Of a stretch of DNA of 64,000 bases, positions 36,583 through 48,849 are shown in pieces. The position numbers were made by a program, and so were the translations under genes. Numbering within the stretch: the stretch's first letter is position 1; each line of letters opens with the position of its first letter. Location of the stretch: NCBI GenBank assembly GCA_036924285.1, contig JAYKYS010000002.1, positions 37,556,501-37,620,500 of the forward strand, read 5' to 3'. The stretch is from Asterella californica. Its lineage: Eukaryota > Streptophyta > Marchantiopsida > Marchantiales > Aytoniaceae. The notes under the pieces were generated by a model. It worked only from the letters and a program-made list of their open reading frames with translations. It did not search any database and was not told the DNA's origin.

Positions 36583-38278
36583 ACACACTCCCCAACCGGA
36601 ATGTCGCAATCTCCGTCACCACCGTAACCACCACTTGCCTAACCCTGCTCCTACTGAGCTCACCTATCTCCTACTAGGACGGTCAAGATAAGTGCAACCT
36701 GTACCTACCATCACCACAGACAGCCTCTCACGGTCTGTTGGTCGTCACTCCAACCGCACCGTGAGAGAGACAAAGGTAGTCTTACTGGTCCGCAACTCCA
36801 GCCTCACTAACGACAGCACACTGGAATGAACTCACTCCGGAAATCAAGTGCCAACACAAGCAAACGCGGCGCACAAACAGGAAGCAAAATATGGAGGGGT
36901 TCCAACCACAAGAAGTCCAAACGATAACCCTCTACACTCAAACATTCACATAAAGAGAAACCGAGCTCCACCCGGACTGACGTCTCCTCGTCGGTGACCA
37001 CATGCACAATATATGATCACCAACTGTCGTAACTGACACTGGAGGTCACTAACTAGATGTCCACACCTCTAGTAGCTCCAAAAACATCCACGTGGTAGCT
37101 CTACTAGCTCACCCAAGACAACTGCCACCAATTGCCTCTATACACGTCTCTACGGTATAGACAAGCACTACCACAACTATAGCTTACCTTTAATACTATG
37201 ACGTCGTCCTACCACTCCTCTAGGGACGTGCGAGAAGGTCTCCTACTACCTTATACAAATCCATAAGTACTTCCACGCATCCCTGTAGGACACCAAGAGC
37301 TATTGGTCTAGTGGTAAAGCCAAAGCTAAGGCTACAGAGTTAGGAGTCCAGGTCCAAGAATAGTGTTGGGATGGGTGACCAGCTGGTTTTACCCTTCTCA
37401 CACAACTGAAGCTTGGATACCTCTCTCAAGCACGCCAGTAAGCTGGCTTGCGGCGAGTGCGGGCTCAGGCTCAGCTCCGCTCCGCCTCCGCACTCACGCA
37501 CCTCTGCTCCTCGAAGCCTCTAAACGCCTCCTAACACGCACTCCACACCTAGACACTCCCGCTCCGCTCCGCTTGAAGTAGAGTAGAACAGGTACAACAC
37601 ACCAGAAGAGGCTCAATTCCACCTCGAATTGCAGAAGATTGCACCAAAAGAGACTCCAAAACAGCAAAAACAGCTTGCAGGTGCACACTGGTGACCAAAA
37701 TCTGACGTAGAACAGCAAGAACACCCAAATTCAACCCGAACACCACCACAACAGATTCGCGAATGCACAAGACACACTTCGCGAATGCACACACACACAC
37801 AACAAAACTCCTAAACTCGAGTTTCCACACGAAATTGCACCAAAATCTGACGTAACTAGCCTTTTTGCACTTGCAGGTGTCACGGCAGCGAACTTCGACA
37901 TGCCATAACTTCTTCAATCCTTGGCCAAACTCCACGAAACTTAGTGCACTAGAATCGTCTCTCCAATGCGTTTCCAAAGAGCCCACTCCGGTCCGACATT
38001 GACAAGTATTTCAGCTGCCACGCTCAAACGCGCAATCCGGCTCCAACAAATCACTTCAAGAACATTCCGCAAAATTTCAGCAGCGCTTCCGCATGACAGA
38101 AATCTCCACTCGATCCCAACAACAGAAAATCGATCTACAACCAGCAATGTAGCATGCGCCCACACACCTCGATCACAGCTCCAAACAATCAAGCACGAAC
38201 GACAACGCCCGAAGATACCAGCGGACGATTTCAGATTTCAGATCAGCGAGCTCTTACTGAACTCCGCCTCGACCTGCA
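36583..38278 (-). other. Copy A leader between L1 and gag
   Basis: About 1.7 kb without a conserved reading frame. It contains, on the opposite (plus) strand, the tRNA-like and 5S-like Pol III motifs at 37301-37390, and a CA-rich tract near 37,790. The region is strongly conserved between copies A and B despite being non-coding. Confidence 0.6.
37301..37390 (+). promoter_or_regulatory. Antisense Pol III-like segment (tRNA A-box and 5S-like box), copy A
   Basis: TATTGGTCTAGTGGTAAAGC resembles a tRNA 5' half including an A box. About 60 nt on, GTTGGGATGGGTGACCAGC resembles the intermediate element and box C region of 5S rRNA. It does not fold as an intact tRNA or 5S rRNA. The same segment recurs in copy B. 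Confidence 0.5.
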
Positions 38279-38293
38279 CTCAGTTCTTTGAGT
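38279..38293 (-). promoter_or_regulatory. Putative self-priming site, copy A
   Basis: Sense ACTCAAAGAACTGAG abuts the inner end of L1 and pairs with L1 positions 38436-38450 with one mismatch in this copy. No TGG-type tRNA site is present next to L1. Confidence 0.65.
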
Positions 38294-38585
38294 AATCTGA
38301 ATAGAGAAATTACCATCTCCAACACTACAACAAAGATTACTCCCAAACGGTCAAGCCAAACCCACTCTAAACACGAAGAGAATCCGTGTTACACTCAACT
38401 AGACTATCCACCATTACCTGGAGCTTGAAGGCTCAACTCGAAGAACTAAGGCCTCCAAGCCCTACCTGCGAAGTATACTCCTAGTGGGCTCTCCCACCAA
38501 CTCGCTCTTATGGCACTAACGGCCTTACCGGGATGCGCCACTTTGCACTCGGTCAACCTAGCCGAGGTACCAAACTGACGTGACA
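38293..38585 (-). repeat. Copy A repeat L1 (sense 5' end)
   Basis: 293 bp, sense TGTCACGTCAG to CAGATTA, bordered by target duplication TTAG. A TATA-like GTATACTT (38471-38478) lies about 28 nt before the predicted RNA start at 38450. Confidence 0.9.
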
Positions 38586-38589
38586 TTAG

Positions 38590-40750
38590 TCATCATCTCA
38601 CCATGATTATAGGTATCGAAGTTCGATATCTAGTGTAGTGAATTTGATGAGAAGTACAAGTGGGAAAGTTCAAGAGACGTTAGTTATCAATGAGCGCTAC
38701 TTCAACAACCAAGTACTAGGACGATCGTTAAAAGAATAGCAGAATATACAAAATAAGAAGGATGTAGAAGTTTGACAACTATACGTCGAACACAAACTAC
38801 ACAACAGTGTGTGAAATAGATGATGTATAAAATGAATCGTATGACACACCAAAACATTATATCAGATAAATACGACCAAAAAAATGAGTAACCTACCTGA
38901 CGCATAAAATTTCACCATTGGCAAAAATAGACAACCCACCAATACATCCCCGTCTTTCTGATGAGAGCAGAGTGAGTGTTGAGGTTTCACCACTCTATAA
39001 TCTCCTATGCTTCTTTATAATCGGTGTTGATGTCTAGAGCATCGTACAAGAGTTGCTTGTGCTCTTTATGTTTTCCTGGTCGTATCTCTGTTTTAGTGTG
39101 TCGCTGCAATGATTGTGTCCGATGAAAAAGCATATGTCCTCTCCTTATCAGGGCAAACCAATCCATCACAGAATACTTCTCGGATAGCTTTCCATCCTAC
39201 TTCATTGTTGCCAGCCATGAAGCTCATAATATCAAGACTGATCACTCCATTCTTTACCAGCACCTCGTCCATCATGCGCCAAGGTCTTGCTTGGCTTTGA
39301 GCATCTTGAGACCTCAACTCACAAATCAAAAGCGTATAGAGTCTCGCATCAAGTGATCATAGATATGACTTCTCATGGTAATCCACCCCTCTTTCCTCCT
39401 GAAAGTTATATTCGTCCTTCCAGGTCTCCACCTGATGGTTGTTGTTTTCATCAAATCCAAACCGGAGTTAGGTCCAGAGTTAACACCTCTGCTCCTTGCA
39501 GCTTGATCAACAAAGAGACTACGTTGGACGAAAGGCAACATGATGTTTCGTTGTAGCTTCAAAATTGCAGAAACATCACTCTCTAGTTTCTCTTGTCGCC
39601 TAATTTCTTTCAGTATGTCCACAAATGTATCAGATTGTGCGATTGAGTAACTCGTGCTTCTGTTCGTCTGTGATCTCTTTAGCTGATGTATGATCAAATA
39701 TCTGTTTGTAAATAGATTTCGTTACAGTTGTACATAAGGTGATAGCTTTGACCATCGGGTTTCTTCTGTACTCCTCAACGATCGCATCATGAACGAGTTG
39801 CAGGTGTTGTTTACATGACACATAACATGATGCGTGAGAACACTGCATGCCAAAATTCATCTCGCATGGAACTTGCAGTGAATATAGACGTGGAATTTCT
39901 TGTCCACTAAACATCCAACCATGTAAGGAGACTTCACGTGCTTTCTCTCAAGCCAATCCTTGGTATTGTACTTCTAGTCCTCGAGAAATGGAGACACCAG
40001 ACATTCACACACTCTAATGCAATGACACACTTAACTCGACTAATAGTGTATCGTCTCGAAAGTCCAACTCTAGTGGATGTCAAGATGATCCACATCCACA
40101 GAGAGCAGTCTGATGTCCTATCCATATCAACGAGACAACCCCCTTTAACTTGAGACGTGGATTCTTGAATTGGAGGAAGTTCAAAGACCATGTTCCCAGA
40201 GAACTTTAGCACATGTTTGTAATCAGACACTAATAGACAAAAAGTGCAAGTTTCAAAGCACCCTGGATTTGTAGCAAGCAGTCATAAGTGTTGATGAGAA
40301 ACTTGTCATGGAGAACTCTTAATCAGTCTATGTAGTGATTACTATCGACATCGACACATACTTCAGGAACTTGGTTCATGATCAAAGATTCAACTTGGAA
40401 AGAAGTGGCATCAAGGTTCCTTGATGAGGAACATGGAGTAGATTGTATAGGATCCTGAACCCCAAATACTTTATATGTGTTCGATGCGTAAATCTTCCAC
40501 TATTTCCTATCAACATCATGGAGGGGCACGACAAATCTAGATAGGGATTGGGAAGAATCTACAGTCGACACGAGTTCACTCAAGAGAATCGTTCTAGTCT
40601 TGATTAAAAATCTTACAGATAGAAATAGTTTATCAAGGATTGCAGATCCATCTCGAGTAGAGACTTGCTCAATCTCCTTAGATTGTGGGTATACTAAGGT
40701 GACAAACTCCTCCATACTGGATAGGCAGACTACTGGAAGATAACATGAGG
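38590..40750 (-). pseudogene. Decayed unidentified coding region, upstream half
   Basis: Several overlapping minus-strand readings look protein-like: about 40,715-40,500 (EEFVTLVYPQSKEIEQVS), 40,230-39,940 (GGCLVDMDRTSDCSLWMW) and 39,914-39,093 (SDTFVDILKEIRRQEKLESD and SLDIMSFMAGNNEVGWKAI). Stops and frameshifts break the series. AT-rich DNA with no coding signal separates it from copy A. I do not recognise the family; a transposon-derived gene is possible because of its decay and its surroundings. Confidence 0.4.
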
Positions 40751-41058
40751 TTAGAAACGAATCATGATTAGAAGCATCGATTATACATTGATCGTGTTTT
40801 CTACATTTAAAGAGAATAAACGAATCAAGAATGAAGTCTCCACCGTGTTTACTAAATTAAATTAAATTACCGTTGTCATCATGTGATAAATAACCATAAT
40901 ATAATTTAAAGCATATGTAACAATATGTAGAGAAAGATCTTGTGAATAAAGTTGAAATTGAAAGTATCTTGTTGTTGGAAAGTAATCGATGCTCGATGTC
41001 TATTATCGTGACAAGAAAAAATAATTATCGAATAGAAAATAACATCCGTCGATTCCTA

Positions 41059-41098
<40 letters not shown>

Positions 41099-41119
41099 AG
41101 TCTTCGAGCCCCCAAGTTC
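40751..41119. other. AT-rich spacer
   Basis: No reading frame or terminus. The boundary with the truncated gypsy fragment to the right is somewhere near 41,100-41,140. Confidence 0.4.
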
Positions 41120-41143
41120 AAAGATACTCCTTAAAGATCGTAA

Positions 41144-41395
41144 TCACAACCTCTGGAATGTGATAGGAGCGTTGTTCAAACCAAACAGCATTTGGTTATA
41201 TGCGTAAGTTCTCCAATCAGTAGTAAAAGTGGTATTCGACTTGTCTTCTTCTCTGATTGATACTTGGTTGTATCCAGAATACCCGTCCAGGGAGTTGTAG
41301 AACTCATGTCTTGCTACTTGATCTAACACATAATCTGCGACAAAGGATGGTCCTTCTTCGTGGTCAAGTTCATCTTTTCGGAAGTCTTGGCACAC
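41144..41395 (-). pseudogene. Reverse transcriptase fragment of the truncated element
   Basis: An 83-codon piece with FYNSLDGYSGYNQVSI and MLFGLNNAPITFQRL, typical of the RT palm before the YxDD box. The YxDD part and everything downstream are missing. Confidence 0.85.
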
Positions 41396-42180
41396 TCTGA
41401 TCTTACATGTCTGCTTCTTAGGAACGATGATAAATGGAGCTACTCATTCATTGCTAAGCATTGAGAAGATGACGCATGTCTTAGAATACTGGTCGATTTG
41501 ATCTTTCACAAGAAGTGAGTACTTGGAGTTGAGTCTACCGTGCAGGAACAACGTCTTCCAGCAAGTCAATTCGATGTTCTCCCAGTTCTCTAGGTATGTC
41601 CTTCATGTCTTATGTGGTCCACGCGAAGACATCTTGGAACTCTGTCAAGAGTTCTCAAAAGTCTTCCAACTGTTGGTCCTCGATCACCTTGGAAAGTTTC
41701 AGCTTCTTCCTTGAGCAATCTCCATCTCTTAAAGGTCGTCAAGGTTTACCATTTCTTCAGTATGACTTATTCACTGACACCAAAATATTTTGGTTTGGGG
41801 GCTTCTTCCAAGTCTGACTCGGCTTCTGAATGATCAGCTAACTGATCTTCTGAAGGGAAGCCAATACTTTCGTCTTCTTGAAGCTCTTCTTTCGAAATTT
41901 CATAGCACTCAATGTATCCCCAGTCCACTTCTTCTGCTTCTCCTGGGACATCTGTAGTACATAAGTAATTTACCACAAACTCATCATATCTTCCGTCACT
42001 ATCAAAAGACGCAGCTGAGTCTTCTGATGTGTATCCTTCAGCGGTAGAGAGAGTTTCACCTTGATGTCCAATATTCATCCAAGAGAGTGAGACTTTGGAC
42101 TTCTCGCCTTGCTTCGGTGTAGGATTGGGAAATCTCAAACGATGTCTTCTCCGATCGGTATTTATATTTGCAACATACAA

Positions 42181-42453
42181 CTAAGGTCTTCCTATCAAAA
42201 CATGATATCCAACCTTAGCTATAGGTAGCAAGATAATGTAAGTGAGGTAGAAAGATACTTCCTCAATTACCGTCAAGATATTTTTCAGTTGCTCCAAAGG
42301 TCGTCTTATGATATTGTCCGTCATTCTGAGAGTCCTCGGAGTAGGCTGGAACTCAGTGAAGCCTAAGGCATGTGTAGTTTTTTCAGTCATGATTTTGACT
42401 TTGGAGCCTGAATCAGTGGGTATCTTCTTCATAAGACAGCCATGGATCTCCAT
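42181..42453 (-). pseudogene. Aspartic protease region of the truncated element
   Basis: PTDSGSKVKIM supplies the Asp-Ser-Gly active site, and YHVLIGRP ends the fold. The reading then meets a stop; a Glu/Asp-rich linker follows to about 41,767. Confidence 0.75.
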
Positions 42454-43149
42454 GTCAAGTTTTGAGGCTCCTAAGTCCTCATGCTCTATTCTCAGGATCG
42501 GGGTGCTCTAGAGAAGTTTCATTTTTCTCCTCTTCCTCGATCCTCGAAGGACAAATTGTACCAACTTTCTGTAACCAGCATTATCATCCAGAAGTTGTTT
42601 GGAAGGTTACATCCGTCTTCTGATCCACAAATCTCGTAAGAAGTCATAAGAGGATCGCTTCATAAGAGTGATTGGAGTTTCCAACATGGAAAGTTTAAAA
42701 GATACTTCCTTAGGTGGAAGATATGAATTAGGTCTTCTCTCTACTTGAAGCTTTTCCTATGGGATAGGGGCTGACGTGGTCGGTGAAAGAAGCTTTTGCA
42801 CTATCTTCCGTCGCTTTTCTAATTCTTCTTGCATGATCCTTCTACTTCTTTTCTGATATCAGAAGCAAAGTACTTCAGATCTTCCCTGTCATAAGCAGGA
42901 GATGAAGGTCGTTCTGGAGAGGGTGATCTCTCCTTATGCTCCTTCGTCTCTTGGTCTCTTTGCTTTCCTTACGACAGGATTTTGACTTCCCTCTGCTTCT
43001 GGTACTCACCGTGAGCACTGCATCACCCATGATCTCTTCTGGAGATAAGCTATCTGAATTTGAGCAAGGGCTCCAAATAGTGTCATCCGTCAGGGTAAAA
43101 GGTGAGGTTCCTCAGATGGCTTCTGCTTCTGGGCTGTAGACGTCTTCTA

Positions 43150-45068
43150 TAACTAAGGCTCTTTTCTTATGCGCTTCCCAAGGTCTGGTTCGTCTTCCTC
43201 TATGTATAGACAATCCGTGCAATCTCCAAGATCTTTTTCTTCTAGAGAGATATGTTGTACCACTCCTAACTCAAGTTTCGAAGTTGATGCTGCTTCTGCA
43301 TGAGGTGTGGTATCTGCAAATCTGACCATCTGCCGTGGTCGTTGAGTATGAGGATAGTTCCTCGTGAGGTGTCCAGCTTCCTTACAATTTCCACATAAGA
43401 GCACTTGCCCAATCTATCTTCTGGGATGAGGACAGATGGACCACCAGTGTCCTGTCTCTCCACAATTATTACATGCTCAAGGAATAGAGTTTAGAGGTCG
43501 CTGTGACGAAGAAGGTTGTCAAGGCGTCCTGGTCTGTACAGTACCAGCCCTATCCCTAGGAGTATAATGGTTAAACTGAGCAAGCGGGATAGGAGTAAAA
43601 GGTTGTACCATCTCAATCCTGTAGCATGATTCTCCACTTGGATCGTGTAGGTACCTTTCATCATCTTCTTCTCAATCTACCCAATTAACTGTCTGATCTT
43701 GTATACACTGATTCCTGGTGTGTCCGGAAGAGTTACAGAGATTGCACCAAGTGTTTGATCGGGAAGCCATGGGTTGCTTCTACTTGTCCTTTGGATTCTG
43801 AAGATGGACCTTCAGATCCGCAAATTGTTTCAGCACTTCATCAATCTAGGGATCAGGTGAAGACTGAAGAATATGAGTTTGAGGGACTTTCTGCACAACT
43901 TCTTCCCTGGATTGTGACTTCTCTTTCTTCATTCTTTTGTGTCTTCTTCTCCTGTTCAGACTCTGATTCTGAACTCTCGTCACTAGACTGTTTAGAAGCA
44001 GATGATGCTTCTGACGCACTGTTATAAATTTCAGTTGACTTGGACTTCCTCTTGGACTTCTTGGAAAACTTCTTCGACCTCTTGGACTTCTTCGAGATTT
44101 TCACTCTGTCTTTTGTCATATTCTGGATAATGCTCGAGGTTTCATACTGCTCTACACACTTCTGTACCTCTACTAAATTATCACCTCATCCTCTTCTACA
44201 ATACAATTCCATATCTTGAGACAGTCCTCCCAAGTACCAGTCTACGGCTTGCTGAGCACAATAACCGGGTCTTCCTTGGTTTTGGGAGATGTGATCTAGG
44301 AGGTCTTGAAACCTCTCAGTCTAGAACCGCAGTGTCTCTTTCTTCTTCAGTTCTAACCTCCAAAGTTCTATGAGAGTCATTCAGTCATAGCTCACTCCTC
44401 TGAATCTCTTCAGAAAAGCTGTCTTCAGAGTGGCCCAAGTGGTCATAACTAAATCATCATCCAAAATTTTACTCATCCATTTCCTTCCCTTCCTTGTGAT
44501 CAGACTAAGAAATACATTGAGTCTGTTTGCATCAATGTCTTCTTTGTTGGATCGAGAGATGGTCTTGAACATCATGATGAGATCATCAGCATTGTCGTCA
44601 TCATCGTGGAACTGATGGTAGTTCTGCCGGATATGAGAAGTCATGTTGGTGGCCGGCTGATGCAGCTGCCAACTTCTTCCTCTGTCAAGCCCAAGCGGTG
44701 GAGATGGTCTTCTTGAAGAGCCAGGTCTGTCTGAGTCAAGAATATCGTCTTCTGAGTTAGAGCTGCTGTCGCTTTCACTCTCTGAGATGTCTGGAGCAAT
44801 CTCCTCCAGTCTTCCTTCATCTTGAGAAGCCTCTTCCGCACTTGAGAGACGTCTTCTGCGTAACCGGTTGACTTTTGTCTTCTCCAAAGATTATGCTCAA
44901 GATGGAAGGCTCTTCCAATTCTTTAGTTTGGATCTTCTTGAGCTCGTCTTCTTTCTGTTGGTGTCTCAAGGATATCCTTTGTTCTCTAGAAGCAGTTCGT
45001 TGGGATGAGTGTACCCACTCAAGGTCCTTATCCACGCGTCTTCTGCTTCTTCCTCTGGTCGGAGACAT
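43150..45068 (-). pseudogene. Gag region of the truncated element
   Basis: Begins at ATG 45068 (MSPTRGRSRRRVDKDLEW) and continues after frameshifts through NRLNVFLSLITRKGRKWMSK, a Lys/Ser-rich stretch (SKKSKRSKKFSKKSKRKSKS) and a knuckle-like CGNCKEAGHLTRN in which the last Cys is Tyr. Multiple stops interrupt it. Confidence 0.75.
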
Positions 45069-45424
45069 CCACCAGAGTGTTGAGAAGAGGTGTCACTCGT
45101 CCCTTCTTCTAGTACTTGACCTGGTAATCTGAAGTTCTAGACAACTGTCCACAGATTCGGAATATCTCTCTTTCCTGCTTCATGTTACGCTCGACTGCAG
45201 ACTTCTATACTTGTAAGATCAAGTCTTCCAAGAAGCTCTTGGAAGTGAGGAAGCGGTCTCTTCCAATTCCTCTTGATATCTCTCATCAGCTTCTGGCTGC
45301 GGTTCTTGTCTTCTCAACAAGATAGAGCTCTGCGGCACACTAAAATTCAATCCAAGTTAGTCCCAATGCAACCAACTACTGACACACTGATCTATGAAGC
45401 TTAGAGCAGTCGTTACTAAGATGA

Positions 45425-45444
45425 AATCCCCGGCAGTGGCGCCA
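45425..45444 (-). promoter_or_regulatory. tRNA-Asp-type primer binding site
   Basis: Sense TGGCGCCACTGCCGGGGATT closely matches the TGGCGCC...GCCGGGGA site used by many plant gypsy elements, generally assigned to tRNA-Asp. It fixes the element's orientation and its LTR edge at about 45451. Confidence 0.85.
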
Positions 45445-45450
45445 AAAATA

Positions 45451-47100
45451 TGAGGTTACTATATGTAGTGTCCTAAGATTTTCTCCTTTAGCCCATTGTA
45501 GCATAACAGATTTTGTTCCCCAAGAAGATTTACACTAGTTACTCTGCTCTAAGTTCTAAGATATGTCCAAACTCACAAACGCCTAGATTTTATCCAAAAA
45601 TCTCTTCTTCTCTCAAATCCACACGGCTTCCAAACCCTTCAAAAGGTTATGGATCTTAACGTACAATTACTATGCAAAATACACACAAATACCCACTGAG
45701 AAGTCTGAGAAGACGATTAATGCTTCCAGATCACGGCTTCCAGTCTTCCCACGTCGGCTTCTAGAAGCAATTCTCAACTTCTGAGGGTGCAACTCAGCTT
45801 TTGACATCTTCAGAAGACCACCTCTGCTTCGTACATGTCAAATTACTACTCCCTATCACATATTACTCTTACGATTTCCAACGTGTTAGATTAATCACAG
45901 GGTGTATGTCCCATATAGCCTTCTCAGGCTTCTGCTTGCTAAAATGATCTTTTGGCAGCACTACAATGACATTCACATTCATTGATATCCAAACGAAGCT
46001 TCGGAAATCAAATAGAAGAAAGGAGGAAGATGAGAGATGAGAGAAGAGGGAGAAGAAGAGAACATCCAGACAAGAGGAAATAAAAGAAAAGGGAGAAATT
46101 AAGATTCTGACAGGCTTCTAGTCCGGATCCTGACTAACAAGCCATCCCTGCTTGTAGTATTAAGGAAGAAGATCAAAGATATGCTTATAGTTACAATGTC
46201 TTCCGATCGAGAATGACGTTTTCTGTTGTGAAAGAAGGCTTCTAGCTTCTTTTGTCGTTGCTCCAACTACTCTAACTCAGGGGATCAATCTCTCATGGAC
46301 AGTCCGTGCGTGGATCCGAAATGCTCTACTGGATGAGACAAGCTTGGACTCTACACAACATCTAATAATCACCGCCACTCAACAAGAAGGCTTCTCATGC
46401 ACAATTGGGTATGAATTTGATGAAACTCATTCTCCAAAAGACATAGACAAAGCTTCTACAAACAAAAACTGAAATACAATCCCTGAGAAGAAGTTATATT
46501 GACTTCTGGAAGCTTACTCCATCAGCTTTCTGTCACTATCTCTCAACACATTAGCTTAGAAGCAGGATTGTACGATGATCTGTTCCTTGTCTATGTTGTC
46601 TACTCTTGTCTACATTCCTACGATCCTCTGTTGGGAGCAGAGGTGTAGGCCAAACTCTGCGTGTGTATTGTGTGTATGTGTGTCAAATTTTACATTGACA
46701 TTGATCTTATACCATTGTCTTGAGTTGCGGGAGGGAGATCCCTTCGAAACACAACTACAACTAAAAGTGGGACCCTATCAGAAGACCAACATCTCCTGAT
46801 CCGCGGTTCTCTTCTCACTTTGGAAAGTATTTCTGACTCCTATCGTAGCTAATCCTGTCACATGGAAGTCATCCGAAGAATAAAAGAGAGGGTTGCCAGC
46901 TTAAAATAACTAACTCTGATTTCCTACAAAATAGCAAGGTAATAGCAGCTAACTATCTCTACTACCTATTCTTGATCACCAAGTGTGGTCTTCATGAGAT
47001 CCGCACCTGTCTGGCACTTTAATTCGGCTTCTGATACCGTGAGTGACTCTGCTGGTACCTCTAGCGTGGCTCTAGGTGGCATCCTCCTCAGTGCTAGTCA
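45451..47100 (-). repeat. Probable 5' LTR and leader of the truncated element
   Basis: Starts (inner edge, sense ...CCTCA) next to the PBS. It contains a purine-rich GAAGAAGAG tract near 46,020-46,090. No partner LTR exists in the window, so the outer end is a guess. Confidence 0.5.
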
Positions 47101-47140
47101 TGTGCGCTTATGCTATGAGTTCAGAAGTCCGAAGATGTCC

Positions 47141-47560
47141 TTAGAAAGTCGAATCCATCTGCGCTTCCTGACTCTTATGCACGCCTTGCTCGATGTTGGG
47201 AGCTGGGGCGATCTCACAGGGGTTAGAGGTAGTCATCTCCTCCACTCTAAACACCTGAGAAGCATCTCTTCTGTCTGTCTTCCTGAAGACGTCTTGTCTT
47301 CTGGAGCTTCTTCGCACTTCTTCTCTGCTTCCAATGTTGTCACCACCAAAGTGAACAGCGAGGTCGAACTCCTCCTTGTCAAGATCTTCCACATGGGCGG
47401 ATCTTGATGCATCAGAAGACGTAGCTGCAGAATGGAGCACCGAGGAAAGACCGTAGAGAGTCTTCATATCTTCGTCATGCCGATCCAGGTTCCAGAACAT
47501 GCTCTCCTTGCTCTTCCTAGAAGCGTCATCCCGTGTATGGACTAAGGTCAGAAGCTTCCT
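47141..47560 (-). CDS. Unrecognised acidic reading frame near an LTR fragment
   Basis: A frame of about 140 codons with DEDMKTLYGLSSVLHSAATS and HVEDLDKEEFDLAVHFGG; the codon pattern is protein-like. It lies sense-downstream of the LTR fragment at 47,600-48,580 and may be the N-terminal part of a gag-like protein or captured host sequence. No motif identifies it. Confidence 0.35.
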   Translation of the reverse strand, partial: RKLLTLVHTRDDASRKSKESMFWNLDRHDEDMKTLYGLSSVLHSAATSSDASRSAHVEDLDKEEFDLAVHFGGDNIGSREEVRRSSRRQDVFRKTDRRDASQVFRVEEMTTSNPCEIAPAPNIEQGVHKSQEAQMDSTF

Positions 47561-47599
47561 TCTTGCTGTCGGAGTGTGATCCGTCTATCTAGGAAAATG

Positions 47600-48580
47600 C
47601 TGAGCTTCTGGCTGTGGTTGTTTACTCAAGAGGTAGACTTCAAGGTTACAGCAGGGCGCTATAAACACTAACACAAAGCTGTAGGATCCTCTAATATGTT
47701 CAGAAAGTGAAATTCAGATCTAACTAGTAGTAATAGGATCAGGCGGTGAACTTTAACACTCAAGGAGAGGAAAAATATGATGGTTCAGACTTCTAAAATT
47801 CTCCTACATGTAAAAGAGGCCCTACTGAACACACACACGAAGTTTCAACCTGAGATCAAATTCTAGCACTGAGATATGGACAGAAACGTTCTGAGTAAAA
47901 AAATTATGACAATTTTTGACACCCATATGGCTATTTCGACACCCATATGGCTATTTCGACCTAGAACAGAAAATTTACTTGATCACTTTCGATGATTCTT
48001 ACATGATTTGGAGTCTGCAGGATGCTGAACATCTCTGTGAAATTTGACCTCCTGATTGTTCACAGTTCTCCAGATCTCGTTCTCTGAAGTTGTTTCTCTA
48101 GATTGAGAGCTTTTCAGACCCTCTTTGCTTCAGCGGTCGCCCTGAATACTCAGTCACTAAAATGACATGAAACTTTTTAGACAGTCGTAGTCCTGCTGAC
48201 AATGAACGCAACCACTCAGGTTTGTAACGATTATCTCTTTTCTGTTGGAATTGACATTCAAAATCCCAAAATCAACAAAAGTGATACAGTTTCAACTCAA
48301 TCCTAACTTCAATTTGACATAACTCCTTCTTTATTGCTCCAAATCGATCAAGAATTTCACTGACAGTGACTGGCACGACGAGCTCTATCTTCCTGTGTTC
48401 TCAGATTTCAAATGTCCTTACCAAATGCTCAAACTCTTCTTAAGACCTTTGCTTCTAAGTTTAGAGTTTCACAACGGACAAAAATGAATCAATGGAAGTT
48501 CATAGCTTCACACCATTGTCCTTTACTGTCCCAAACCACGTTGAGACTTAATTTCATACATAGGCTACCACGTGCAAATG
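47600..48580 (-). repeat. LTR fragment related to the RT4 LTR
   Basis: In reverse orientation it aligns by eye with RT4 LTR sequence about 60,020-60,990; for example, both contain CGTGGTAGCCTATGT and a nearby CACGTGGTTTGGGACA-like run. Divergence is high. A 23-bp unit is tandemly doubled at about 47,917-47,960. Confidence 0.7.
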
Positions 48581-48849
48581 CACTCAAAAAATAGTGATAA
48601 TCAGATAAAATTTATCAGTTTACATAAGCCGTAAGTTAAGCTTATGAGGTTTCTTCAAAACAGTCTAGACTTGTCTATGTAAAGATGATCTGATGTATCA
48701 GAGCTCCAGCCATCTTGTCCTGAGCGAAAATTAGCATTCTTCGTCTTGCTCTTCTCTACATCAAGCCGCTGGCTCTCCATTTCCTACAACTCTAGTTTCT
48801 TATTCTCAACATCCACAATCACAATCGAATTGGAAAAGACGGACAAGGT
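48581..48849. other. Spacer downstream of the trihelix-like gene
   Basis: No coding signal; probably the 3' UTR of the minus-strand gene that ends at 48850. Confidence 0.4.

Larger units (their letters stand above)
28676..38585 (-). mobile_element. Copy A of a methyltransferase-carrying Ty3/gypsy retrotransposon
   Basis: A 9,910-bp element with TGTC...GACA ends and target duplication TTAG (28672-28675 and 38586-38589). Sense order is L1, self-primer site, a 1.7-kb leader, gag/knuckles/protease/methyltransferase, an in-frame amber codon, RT/RNase H/integrase/PHD, X1, L2, X2. The L1/L2 pair differs at about 14 of 293 positions and X1/X2 at 5 of 108, so this copy is older than copy B. Several stops and frameshifts inactivate it, but it keeps the PHD finger that copy B has lost. 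Confidence 0.93.
41120..47100 (-). mobile_element. Truncated third-family Ty3/gypsy element with its 5' LTR
   Basis: Sense (minus) order is LTR, PBS, gag, zinc knuckle, protease and the start of RT, then loss of everything beyond RT near 41,120. It is unrelated in sequence to RT3/RT4 and to copies A/B. Gag is Ser/Glu/Lys-rich. Many stops and frameshifts indicate an old insertion. The LTR outer edge is not resolved. Confidence 0.75.
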
